64,000 nt of DNA. Origin: CATQHP01 sp965205595. GTDB lineage: Bacteria; Acidobacteriota; Terriglobia; Bryobacterales; UBA6623. Numbering within the stretch: the first letter of the stretch is position 1; every line of letters starts with the position of its first letter. Of the stretch, positions 41,517 through 50,780 are shown one piece after another. Below the pieces are notes generated by a model that was not told where the DNA came from, made no database searches, and worked only from the letters and a program-made list of their open reading frames with translations. Where the stretch lies: the NCBI GenBank assembly GCA_965205595.1, contig CBDBHI010000040.1:36677-100676 (forward strand), in the 5' to 3' direction. Position numbers and translations under genes: made by a program.

Positions 41517-42617
41517 CCTTGTTGCATGGATCATCCCGAAGGATGTCTTATCATTGGTTTTTTCAACGCTGGGGGTAGTCTAAATGCCACATAAGTTCAA
41601 CGCAGCGCGCCGGCACAAGTTTGATAAGGTGCAGTACCGGGTGATCAACTGGGCGGAATATAACGAGAGCTTGCGCCAACGGGGTGACCTGACGATTTGG
41701 GTCAGTGAGGAGGCTCAAAGTGTGTGGAGCGCGCCGCGCCGCACGTCACGGGGTGGTCAGCGCAGATACTCGGATTTGGCGATCGAGACATGCCTGATGC
41801 TGCGCACGGCATACCATCTTGGACTGCGTCAGACACAGGGGCTTATGGGTTCCATCGGCACGCTCATGGGGTTGGATATACGGGTACCGGATTACTCCAC
41901 GCTGTCGCGTCGCGCAAACGGGGTGAGCATCGCTCAGGTGATGAGGCAAGCAGGATCTGTGCCTATCCATCTGCTGGTCGACAGTACTGGCCTCAAGATC
42001 TTCGGCGAGGGCGAATGGCTAGCGCAGAAGCATAACACCAAGGGAATACGCCGCCGCTGGCGCAAGCTCCACCTCGGACTGGACCTCGCCAGCGGGGCGA
42101 TTGTTTGCGCCGCTCTGACTCACTATAACGTTGGAGACAGCACAGCCTTACCCGGCCTCCTGGATCAGCTGGATGCCCCGGTCACGGGCTTTCTGGCTGA
42201 CGGCGCCTACGATGGAGCGTCCACACGAAATCTGCTGAGGCAGCGGTATGGGGAGACCCTGGATGTGGTCATACCGCCGCCAAAGGACGCAGTGATCCGC
42301 CTGCAATCGGCGCGTGATGCGACCGTTCGGGATCGCCATATTGCCCAAATCCGCAGCAACGGCCGCATGGCCTGGCAGACGGCAACAGGGTACAACCAGC
42401 GCAGCCGAATAGAAACGCAGATGGGCCGTTGGAAGAGCGTCATCGGCCCCAAACTCAAATTCCGCAGCTTCTCCAGGCAGATCACGGAGATCCAACTCGG
42501 CCGAAAAGTCCTGAACACAATGACCGCGCTCGGACGGCCTGTGTTCGAACGCATCGCCTGACGCTACCGCTTGGGGAAAGGGGGAATTCCGTTTCCATCC
42601 CTATCCGTGCAACAAGG
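41517..42617 (+). mobile_element. IS5-family insertion sequence, copy 1
   Basis: 1101 bp from CCTTGTTGCATGGAT to its inverted partner ATCCGTGCAACAAGG (one mismatch). Same length and ends as copy 2. No target duplication is recognisable. In direct orientation with copies 2 and 3. Confidence 0.9.
41584..42561 (+). CDS. IS5-family transposase (copy 1)
   Basis: 325 residues, DDE type: first Asp in L-L-V-D-S-T-G-L-K, second in F-L-A-D-G-A-Y-D-G, Glu in S-R-I-E-T-Q-M-G-R-W-K. Differs from copy 2 at about six residues, including Tyr instead of Asp in A-L-T-H-Y-N-V-G-D. Confidence 0.94.
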   Translation: MPHKFNAARRHKFDKVQYRVINWAEYNESLRQRGDLTIWVSEEAQSVWSAPRRTSRGGQRRYSDLAIETCLMLRTAYHLGLRQTQGLMGSIGTLMGLDIRVPDYSTLSRRANGVSIAQVMRQAGSVPIHLLVDSTGLKIFGEGEWLAQKHNTKGIRRRWRKLHLGLDLASGAIVCAALTHYNVGDSTALPGLLDQLDAPVTGFLADGAYDGASTRNLLRQRYGETLDVVIPPPKDAVIRLQSARDATVRDRHIAQIRSNGRMAWQTATGYNQRSRIETQMGRWKSVIGPKLKFRSFSRQITEIQLGRKVLNTMTALGRPVFERIA

Positions 42618-42656
42618 CTCCACTGATGCGTTAATGAATCCACCGACCATTGATGA

Positions 42657-45600
42657 GTGAATACCGTGATATCAAGAGGGAAAGAACAGGCGACTTCGAC
42701 TGAGCTTACAGGTGGTGCGGGATTCACGTACGAAGACAGAGTGGCAGCCTACTATCTTGCCGCGCTTCTGCGCGAGGAGCGCGCGGCAGGCCAGAGTGGG
42801 ATCGTTACCAGTGTCGCCGTCCAGCAGGCGCAAGTTAACCCGATGGACGACGTCATCGTTGAGTTCATAGATGATGGCACCCGCCGCGTGTTGAGCCTTC
42901 AGGTTAAGCGTCAATTGCGGATTACTGCCGCAGTTTCGAACACCGATTGTCGAGAAATTCTGGCCGCCGCAGTAGCGACCCGCCAGATGGCTGAATTCCA
43001 GGTCGACCTAGATGCCTACGGGTTCGCAGTTGAGAATGTAGCAATCAAACCGTTTCGTAACCTCAAGCGACTAATCGAGTGGGCTAAGAGCAGCCCAAAT
43101 GGCAACAGCTTCGACCTTCGATTCGCGGCGGCGGCGGCGGCCGAGCGATCGCTTCGCGAAGAGTTCGCACCGCTGATCGACGTCAAATCGCCCGATGACG
43201 AGAGAGAATTCTACGCTCAGTTTGTCGCGCTTAAATTCGATGCGTTGGTCGATCACGGCATCATGCAAACGGAGATCATCAATCGTCTGCAAGAACTGAT
43301 TGCCGTCAACGCAGATGGCCAAGACCTTTTACTTTTCGACAGACTATGCCGGATTGCGCGTGATGGGGCGGCGACCAGCCGCAAGTGGACGCGGCAGGAA
43401 TTACTGACACAGCTTCGCGGTGCCGTACGGCTCAAGGTCATGCCGAATTACCGGGAAGATATTGACCGCCTGCGGGTGTTTTCCTCTGATGGGCTTGCCG
43501 ACGTCTCAGAAGAGATCGCCGGCATTCGCGTCAAACGACCCGTTCTGGAAAAAAGCATCAGAGATCGTCTGAAAGAGTGCCGGCTCGTCAATCTCAGCGG
43601 GCTTCCGGGATGCGGGAAGTCGGCGATGCTGAAGCGTATCGCAAGCGTTGATGCTGCCAACGGGCCGATTCTATTTCTGAAGTCGGACCGCCTTGAGGGA
43701 AACAGCTGGCTAACCTTCGCAGCCGCACTCGGCCTCAAACACCGGATGATTGCCGACATTTTGGCCGAGATTGGCAGCGCTGGAACACCGATTTTCTTCA
43801 TCGACGGGATCGATCGTATTAGGCCGGATCAGAAGGGTATCATCACCGATATTTTGCGAGTAATCGAAGCCAACGATCAGTTTGCCAGTTGGAAGACGTT
43901 AGCTAGTTCGCGCGATCAGGGACTGGAGGCCTATCGCGCATGGTTTCCAGCGAGTTTCTACGGGGGAACAGGCATCGGCGATGTTTCGATTGGTGGGTTC
44001 ACTGACGCTGAAGCCGAGGCTCTCGCTAAGGAGAAGCCAAACCTACAGAAGCTGCTGTTTGGCCCAGCGGGTGTTAGAGAGATTGCACGGCGACCGTTCT
44101 TCGCAGCAGTGCTCGCGCAAGGCTTTCCTAACGATGGCGCAACGCCGCAGACCGAAGTCGATCTCATTTCAGCCTGGTGGGCCCGCGCTGGTCACGACGC
44201 GACCGACGAGACCGTGCCGCCGCGGCAACGCGCGCTACTGGATCTGGCTGAAAAGGGTGCCAGCAATCTCGGCAAGAATATCCGGGCCGCGATGCTCAAA
44301 GATTTTACCTTCTCGCAAGTCGCGGGACTGAAGGACGATCTCCTCATTCGCGATCATGATGGCGGGGCATCGCACTCCTTTACACATGACATCTTTTTTG
44401 AGTGGGTGTTCTTCCGGCAACTTATTGAGCTGGGCGATGATTGGAAACGCGGCATCATCGAAGCGGGCCAGCCACCGCTGCTTGGCCGTGTAGTTGGACT
44501 GCTGGCGCAAAACGCGCTCGGCACACCGGGCAAATGGTCGGCGGTCTACCGTGATCTGCAAAAGCATCCGCTCCGGCCACAATGGCAGCGCGAATGGCTG
44601 ACGGCTCCTCCATTCACGCCCGCCTTCGCCCATGGGCAGCAGGAGTTTCAAGCGCTTCTTGCCGAGAATGACTACGTGCTCCTCGAGAAGCTGCTCGTGT
44701 GGTTTCAGGCCCAGCATGCGATCCCTAACCCGTACATTCTCCAGAATCCCGAAATCGCCATCGAGGACGGCGACCGAGTCGGCATGGCGGACCTCTTGAG
44801 TTGGCCGTCCGATTTCGAGAGCTGGGGGCGATTTTTGGACTGGCTGCTTCCGTTCGCTTCGAAGCTACCGCAACGGCTGCAGCCCAACATCGTCGAGCTT
44901 CTCAGCGTCTGGCAGAACATGCTCGCTGGTACCAAGAACCCACGCTCGACGGCCATCATCGAAGTATGCAACAACTGGCTCATCGATATGGAGACCGCCG
45001 AGTATCCTGAGGGCCTTGCCTTCAAGGGCGACCTGCGGAAGGCGCTTGGCAGTGCGGCACGGTCAAGCCTCGAAACCGCCCTCCGCACGACCATCATGAG
45101 ATCGGCGAGTTCCTTCTCTGGCCCAGCGCTCGCTCTCTTCCAACGCGCAGCTAAGAACAAACGCATGCGCAGTAAAGCCTACAGGGATCTGATGAGTTTT
45201 ACGTCGACGATGGCGGATGTGTCTCCTGAGGCAGTAATCGCCGTCGCGAAGGCAGCACTGATGGAAGAGTTACCTAAAGACCGCGAGGAACGCGAACATC
45301 AGGAATACTCTGAGCGGCTTGAGCGGATTCGTAGCATCCCAGAGGATGAGCGTACGAAGGACCAGAAGCGCAGACTCCAGTATCAGCATTTTCCGATCGT
45401 TCGCGGCAGCTATGATCCTGAAGATGTTGGGATTACACAGCATCACCAGTATTACCATCCACCATCAGCGCTGCATGAGCCCTTCGCCAGCCTCTTTGCG
45501 AAAACGCCGGAGGCCGCGCTCAGTCTCGTGCGCGATCTAGCGAACCACGCAACAAAGGGTTGGCACCAGAACCAGCTCTTGTACCGCGAGCGCATGGGCA

Positions 45601-47996
45601 CCCCCATTCCTGTCATCGTCGAATTTCCGTGGGGCAAACAGAAGTTTTGGGGAGGCTGGGATGTATATAGCTGGTTCATAGAATACCTCGCACCGCTGCC
45701 GCTAGGGTGCGCCTTTCTCAGCCTTAGCTATTGGGCATTTAAGCAAATCGAAGGTGGCCGGCAGACCGACCAAGTCATTCGGTCGGTGGTCGAAGGGAAC
45801 GAATGCTACGGCGTTCTAGGGTTAGCGCTACGCCTTGCTCTAGAAACCTATGACGTGTCGGAAGCAACATTTCCGATTGTGACCTGTCAGCGGCTTTGGG
45901 GGCACGACATTGCCCGGGTCGTTCAGGAGCCCACGCGCAACCTCGATTTGTTCGGCTTCGGGGTCCTTTCCCACCTCACGGGCGCAAAGGCACAGGCAAA
46001 GGAGTTCTTGGACTCGCGGCAGAGCCGCAAGCGCGAGGTGCGCGAACTCGCCATGCGGTTTACGTTGAGCAATCACGATGGCTTGCGCGAGCGGTTCAAG
46101 GAAGCGCTTGCCCGTTTTCCTGACAATTTACCGTACGAATTTGAGGAATCTCGCTGCAATCTTGCCGCTACGGCCTCCCTGAAGGAGGATGCAGAGCGTT
46201 GGGCCGGGCTCGGCGACATCAAGAACTATCGCAAGCATGCGACTGGCGATGATGAAGTCTTGATCACCTATGAGTCGTCAAAACCGCTAACGCCGGTACA
46301 GGAAAAACGAATCACGGAGAGCGCCACCTCACTGCAGGAGTATGGCCTCATCGGGTGGGCAATAAGGTCGCTTGATGCGAACAAGATCGACACCGCTGTG
46401 AACCTAGAAGATGCGATCGCGTTCGCCAGGAACCGAGACAACGCCACCATTCTTGTGGAGCGAAACAACGCAGGAGAGTACTCGGCTCAGACGACCATAT
46501 CGGCAATCGCTGCGGTCGTCCTTCGCTTCCGGCCAGCCGCTGGAGCGGATTACGATTGGGCGTGGGCGGTGATGGAGCGGATTGCCGTCATGACTGAGTC
46601 GAAGGATACATTCCCAGGCTCGAAGATACCCTGGCACCCGGCCATTTATCTGGTCGCTTCCTTGGTGCATGATCGCCGCTCAGACGCGCCGCGCCAGGTC
46701 TCAGTGCGCCGGCTCTTTGAGCTTACGTCCCATTCGCTGAACGAAGTGGCGGAATCTGCTTTCAGCGGTCTCTTTATGGATTCGGATGAGCACGTGCGGT
46801 GGGTGGCGGCCCAGCTCGCTATGGATCTCTCGCTCTACTACCGGTTCGAGGTTAACGCGAACGGCGAACGCGAGGACAAAATTGATAGGAACGCGCGCGA
46901 GCAGAGTCTCGCTCGCGCACTTGAGTGCTTGGACCAAACGACTGATTCTCCGCTGACTGACGTGCCGCCGGCCTGGGTAAAAGCGAAGCGCACGCGCACG
47001 CCACGCTTCGACCGGTCTGGAGAGCAAGTTGAATGGGAAGACGCGGATCCATTGTTCCACCCGCAGTTTGCAGCAAAGCTGCTTCCGCTGTGGCCCGTCG
47101 AAAGGTGGTGTCAGTCAGCCGTCTACAAGCCAATGTTGGAGACCACGCTCAAGCAACTTGTCTCGTGGACAGCGGAACGGCTCATGCCCTTGTGGCGGAG
47201 GGGAGGTCAGCGAGCATCAGATCGTAGCGCTACTGAGCTGATCGAATGGAATAGCGTCCTTGGCGACCTGCTTGCTCGGGCCGCGCCGTTCTTCGAGACC
47301 GAGTTCGTACGTAAGGAGTTTCTGGCGCCCTTCCTTACTGATGATGAAGAGGGCTTGGCGGTCCTTGCGCCATTTGCCGATATGACGATTACGCGGCAGG
47401 TCCTCGACGCACCGACGATTCCTGCGAACACCTTTGACTTGCTGAACGAATGCGTCGAGCGTGTCGTCCGAGATAGGATTTTCGATCCGAACAGCTACCG
47501 GGCTGGTGAAGTGCATGGATACGATATGCCCAAGCTGATCAAAGCGTTGCTCTTCGTGGCCGTTGAAAAGGAAGCGCCGGGAGCCGCACGCTTTGCCAAT
47601 GGCGAATGGTCCCAGATCGGCATTGTCATGCCGGTCGTGACCCGGCTGGTCACTGGAACCGGCTGGTCGTCCTATGTGATGCAGGAGTTCCTAACACTCT
47701 GCGAGCGGGCGGACATTACCTATCCCCTTGATGCGTTTGCCACTCAGGCGAACGCTGTTCTTGGCTCGATCGACAATGCCAAGGGCAGTTGGGTTGGAAC
47801 CACACTTCCCGCTCGCACCGCGGCGACGGTCCAACGCCTTGCCGACGCCAACTTTCCGCTCCAAACCGACCAGGCGCAGGCGCTGCTTACGGTGCTTGAT
47901 GCGTTAATTGACCTCGGTGATCGCCGCAGCGTTGCATTGGAGCAAGCCGAAGCGTTTCGAGGGGTTCAATTGCAGCGACAAAGGCGAGATACCTAG
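42657..47996 (+). CDS. Giant Cap4-like nuclease / P-loop NTPase protein, candidate defence protein
   Basis: 1779 residues. N-terminal domain (~19-160) has G-G-A-G-F-T-Y-E-D, N-P-M-D-D (Asp64/65) and L-Q-V-K (Gln82, Lys84), a PD-(D/E)xK arrangement like the Cap4 dsDNA endonuclease domain. A P-loop NTPase follows: Walker A G-L-P-G-C-G-K-S-A (~316-324) and Walker B I-F-F-I-D-G-I-D-R-I (~378-387). The remaining ~1200 residues look alpha-helical and repeat-like. The nuclease-NTPase-helical sensor layout and length resemble Avs-type STAND proteins (inference). Start is GTG at 42657 (or GTG at 42666), right after an in-frame stop, 40 bp from IS5 copy 1. An OLD-like ATPase gene follows at 48291. Confidence 0.78.
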   Translation: MNTVISRGKEQATSTELTGGAGFTYEDRVAAYYLAALLREERAAGQSGIVTSVAVQQAQVNPMDDVIVEFIDDGTRRVLSLQVKRQLRITAAVSNTDCREILAAAVATRQMAEFQVDLDAYGFAVENVAIKPFRNLKRLIEWAKSSPNGNSFDLRFAAAAAAERSLREEFAPLIDVKSPDDEREFYAQFVALKFDALVDHGIMQTEIINRLQELIAVNADGQDLLLFDRLCRIARDGAATSRKWTRQELLTQLRGAVRLKVMPNYREDIDRLRVFSSDGLADVSEEIAGIRVKRPVLEKSIRDRLKECRLVNLSGLPGCGKSAMLKRIASVDAANGPILFLKSDRLEGNSWLTFAAALGLKHRMIADILAEIGSAGTPIFFIDGIDRIRPDQKGIITDILRVIEANDQFASWKTLASSRDQGLEAYRAWFPASFYGGTGIGDVSIGGFTDAEAEALAKEKPNLQKLLFGPAGVREIARRPFFAAVLAQGFPNDGATPQTEVDLISAWWARAGHDATDETVPPRQRALLDLAEKGASNLGKNIRAAMLKDFTFSQVAGLKDDLLIRDHDGGASHSFTHDIFFEWVFFRQLIELGDDWKRGIIEAGQPPLLGRVVGLLAQNALGTPGKWSAVYRDLQKHPLRPQWQREWLTAPPFTPAFAHGQQEFQALLAENDYVLLEKLLVWFQAQHAIPNPYILQNPEIAIEDGDRVGMADLLSWPSDFESWGRFLDWLLPFASKLPQRLQPNIVELLSVWQNMLAGTKNPRSTAIIEVCNNWLIDMETAEYPEGLAFKGDLRKALGSAARSSLETALRTTIMRSASSFSGPALALFQRAAKNKRMRSKAYRDLMSFTSTMADVSPEAVIAVAKAALMEELPKDREEREHQEYSERLERIRSIPEDERTKDQKRRLQYQHFPIVRGSYDPEDVGITQHHQYYHPPSALHEPFASLFAKTPEAALSLVRDLANHATKGWHQNQLLYRERMGTPIPVIVEFPWGKQKFWGGWDVYSWFIEYLAPLPLGCAFLSLSYWAFKQIEGGRQTDQVIRSVVEGNECYGVLGLALRLALETYDVSEATFPIVTCQRLWGHDIARVVQEPTRNLDLFGFGVLSHLTGAKAQAKEFLDSRQSRKREVRELAMRFTLSNHDGLRERFKEALARFPDNLPYEFEESRCNLAATASLKEDAERWAGLGDIKNYRKHATGDDEVLITYESSKPLTPVQEKRITESATSLQEYGLIGWAIRSLDANKIDTAVNLEDAIAFARNRDNATILVERNNAGEYSAQTTISAIAAVVLRFRPAAGADYDWAWAVMERIAVMTESKDTFPGSKIPWHPAIYLVASLVHDRRSDAPRQVSVRRLFELTSHSLNEVAESAFSGLFMDSDEHVRWVAAQLAMDLSLYYRFEVNANGEREDKIDRNAREQSLARALECLDQTTDSPLTDVPPAWVKAKRTRTPRFDRSGEQVEWEDADPLFHPQFAAKLLPLWPVERWCQSAVYKPMLETTLKQLVSWTAERLMPLWRRGGQRASDRSATELIEWNSVLGDLLARAAPFFETEFVRKEFLAPFLTDDEEGLAVLAPFADMTITRQVLDAPTIPANTFDLLNECVERVVRDRIFDPNSYRAGEVHGYDMPKLIKALLFVAVEKEAPGAARFANGEWSQIGIVMPVVTRLVTGTGWSSYVMQEFLTLCERADITYPLDAFATQANAVLGSIDNAKGSWVGTTLPARTAATVQRLADANFPLQTDQAQALLTVLDALIDLGDRRSVALEQAEAFRGVQLQRQRRDT

Positions 47997-48082
47997 ATCA
48001 GCAGCTTCTGGCTAGCATCTAGGGGAGGCGCAGAGGTAGGCAGGGGTCCACCGCAACACAGTGGTATGGAAGGAAATAACCC

Positions 48083-48274
48083 ATGAACCGTAAAGACGGC
48101 TTGGTTCCGATCGGTGAGGTCTTCGGCGGCCTGGACGGGCCGGTGAAGACGATCCGCGAAGCACCGCCCAAAACGCTACACCACTTTACCCAAATCGATC
48201 AAGTCGCCGGGCACCCAAGGCCCCGAACCAGGCTTTGGTGGCTGCCTCCAATCTCCCGAGTTCGCGCCCTGTAG
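48083..48274 (+). pseudogene. Short frame resembling a plasmid RepA N-terminus
   Basis: 63 codons after a good GGAAGG ribosome-binding site: G-L-V-P-I-G-E-V-F-G-G-L-D-G-P-V-K then P-P-K-T-L-H-H-F-T-Q-I-D-Q-V. H-H-F-T-x-x-D-Q-V resembles, from memory, the start of RepA-type plasmid initiators. After D-Q-V the sequence loses resemblance and ends before the ATPase gene. It could instead be a real small protein between two defence genes. Confidence 0.35.
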
Positions 48275-48290
48275 TAGGAGGAATTACGAG

Positions 48291-49662
48291 ATGAAACTCA
48301 TTAAGGCCCAAGTCGAGAACTTCAAGTGTGTTGAGGACTCCAAGGCGTTTCGGGTCGACCAAGTGACCTGCCTGATTGGCAAGAATGAGGCTGGCAAAAC
48401 TGCTCTCCTGGAGGCTCTCTATAAACTGAATCCTGTTGAGAAGAACCGGGCCCATTTCGCGGAAGGGGAGTATCCGCGGCGGCATCTAGCAACCGACCGC
48501 CAGCGACTGGAGCGGGAACCGGCGAACGTCCTAACGACCACCTGGGAGCTTGATGATGCGGACGTAGCCTTTCTGGAAGAGTTGGTCGGTGCTGGGAACT
48601 TCAAAGAGCACCAAGTGACCGTAACCAAGGGCTACGATAACGAGCGGCGTTGGACGACGATACCGATTGACGAGCAGTCGATCGTCAAGAGGGCGGTGGA
48701 GGAGGCCAGGCTAAACGCATCCGAGAAGGCCCCGCTTGGAAAGGCCACTTCGGTGAGCGGGTTGGTCGAAATCATCACAGGGATGAACTCACCTACCTCT
48801 AAACAAGCTTCCCTGCTAGAAGACATGCAGACTCGGTTCCCAGGCGGCGATGTTGGGTTAGCGGTAAGAGAAGCGCTGACGACGCGGCTTCCCCTCTTTG
48901 TCTACTTCGACGTCTACGACCAACTCCCCGGGCGGGTGGCACTAACAGATCTGAAGAGTCGAAAAGAGGCCAACCATTTGAAGTTCTCCGACAAGATTTT
49001 CCTTGCACTCCTTGACATGACAAGCACCAGCTTGGAGGAAATTGAGGGCATCAGTGAGCTGGAAACGTTGATCATGGAACTTGAGTCCGTAGAGGCAAGC
49101 CTTACAGACAAAATCAAGGAGTATTGGACGCAGAACAAGAACCTAGAAGTAAATTTCCGGTACGACCGCGCCAAACCGGGTGACCCCCCGCCTATGAACG
49201 AAGGCTTTATCTTAAGCACACGCATCAAGAACACGCGGCATCGGGCTACAGTGAACTTCGACGAACGTAGCATGGGCTTCATCTGGTTCTTCTCGTTCCT
49301 GGTTTGGTTTTCCAAGGTGAAGGACAACTACGGTGACAACCTCTTCTTGCTGCTTGATGAACCTGGCCTCTCCCTTCACGGCAAGGCACAGCAGGATCTT
49401 CTCCGATACATCAACACGGAGCTCAGACCCGAGCACCAAGTGATTTACAGCGCACATTCCCCGTTCATGATCGACGTAGAAAACATCTTCTCGCTACGCA
49501 CTGTCGAAGATGTGGTGGAGGTCAGGAAGACGGACGGTGAAAGCGAAGAGCGCATCCTCGGGACCAAGGTCGGCGAACGAATTCTAAGCAGAGATAAAGA
49601 CACGCTATTCCCACTTCAGGGCGTTGTTGGTTTCGATATGGCGCAAACCCTCTTCGTGGGGA
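48291..49662 (+). pseudogene. OLD/AAA15-family ATPase, truncated before the TOPRIM nuclease domain by IS5
   Basis: About 457 native residues remain: Walker A G-K-N-E-A-G-K-T-A-L-L (~30-40), a long helical insert, R-S-M-G-F-I-W-F-F-S-F (ABC-like signature region), Walker B L-F-L-L-L-D-E-P-G-L-S-L-H (~351-363) and the H-switch S-A-H-S-P-F-M. The protein then meets IS5 copy 2 at F-V-G. OLD and GajA-type proteins carry a TOPRIM nuclease after this point; it is not present on the far side of the IS. The start follows TAGTAGGAGGAATTACG. A fused ATPase fragment ending in IS-coded residues could still be made (to 49724). Confidence 0.85.
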
Positions 49663-50763
49663 CCTTGTTGCATGGATCATCCCGAAGGATGTCTTATCAT
49701 TGGTTTTTTCAACGCTGGGGGTAGTCTAAATGCCACATAAGTTCACCGCAGCGCGCCGGCACAAGTTTGATAAGGTGCAGTACCGGGTGATCAACTGGGC
49801 GGAATATAACGAGAGCTTGCGCCAACGGGGTGACCTCACGATTTGGGTCAGTGAGGAGGCTCAAAGTGTGTGGAGCGCGCCGCGCCGCACGTCACGGGGT
49901 GGTCAGCGCAGATACTCGGATTTGGCGATCGAGACATGCCTGATGCTGCGCACGGCATACCATCTTGGACTGCGTCAGACACAGGGGCTTATGGGTTCCA
50001 TCGGCACGCTCATGGGGTTGGATATACGGGTACCGGATTACTCCACGCTGTCGCGGCGCGCAAACGGGGTGAGCATCGCTCAGGTGATGAGGCAAGCAGG
50101 ATCTGTGCCTATCCATCTGGTGGTCGACAGTACTGGCCTCAAGATCTTCGGCGAGGGCGAATGGCTAGCGCAGAAGCATAACACCAAGGGAATACGCCGC
50201 CGCTGGCGCAAGCTCCACCTCGGACTGGACCTCGCCAGCGGGGCGATTGTTTGCGCCGCTCTGACTCACGATAACGTTGGAGACAGCACAGCCTTACCCA
50301 GCCTCCTGGATCAGCTGGATGCCCCGGTCACGGGCTTTCTGGCTGACGGCGCCTACGATGGAGCGTCCACACGAAATCTGCTGAGGCAGCGGTATGGGGA
50401 GACCCTGGATGTGGTCATACCGCCGCCAAAGGACGCAGTGATCCGCCTGCAATCGGCGCGTGATGCGACCGTTCGGGATCGCCATATTGCCCAAATCCGC
50501 AGCAACGGCCGCATGGCCTGGCAGACGGCAACAGGGTACAACCAGCGCAGCCGAATAGAAACGCAGATGGGCCGTTGGAAGAGCGTCATCGGCCCCAAAC
50601 TCAAATCCCGCAGCTTCTCCAGGCAGATCACGGAGATCCAACTCGGCCGAAAAGTCCTGAACACAATGACCGCGCTCGGACGGCCTGTGTTCGAACGCAT
50701 CGCCTGACGCTACCGCTTGGGGAAAGGGGGAATTCCGTTTCCATCCCTATCCGTGCAACAAGG
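49663..50763 (+). mobile_element. IS5-family insertion sequence, copy 2
   Basis: 1101 bp, same ends as copy 1. The left border interrupts the OLD-like ATPase gene; the right border is 17 bp from the end of the sulfatase gene. Flanks do not form a target duplication. Confidence 0.92.
49730..50707 (+). CDS. IS5-family transposase (copy 2)
   Basis: 325 residues, intact DDE motifs V-V-D-S-T-G-L-K, F-L-A-D-G-A-Y-D-G and I-E-T-Q-M-G-R-W-K. Has A-L-T-H-D-N-V-G-D. Confidence 0.94.
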   Translation: MPHKFTAARRHKFDKVQYRVINWAEYNESLRQRGDLTIWVSEEAQSVWSAPRRTSRGGQRRYSDLAIETCLMLRTAYHLGLRQTQGLMGSIGTLMGLDIRVPDYSTLSRRANGVSIAQVMRQAGSVPIHLVVDSTGLKIFGEGEWLAQKHNTKGIRRRWRKLHLGLDLASGAIVCAALTHDNVGDSTALPSLLDQLDAPVTGFLADGAYDGASTRNLLRQRYGETLDVVIPPPKDAVIRLQSARDATVRDRHIAQIRSNGRMAWQTATGYNQRSRIETQMGRWKSVIGPKLKSRSFSRQITEIQLGRKVLNTMTALGRPVFERIA

Positions 50764-50780
50764 CTTCGTCGATCGACATC

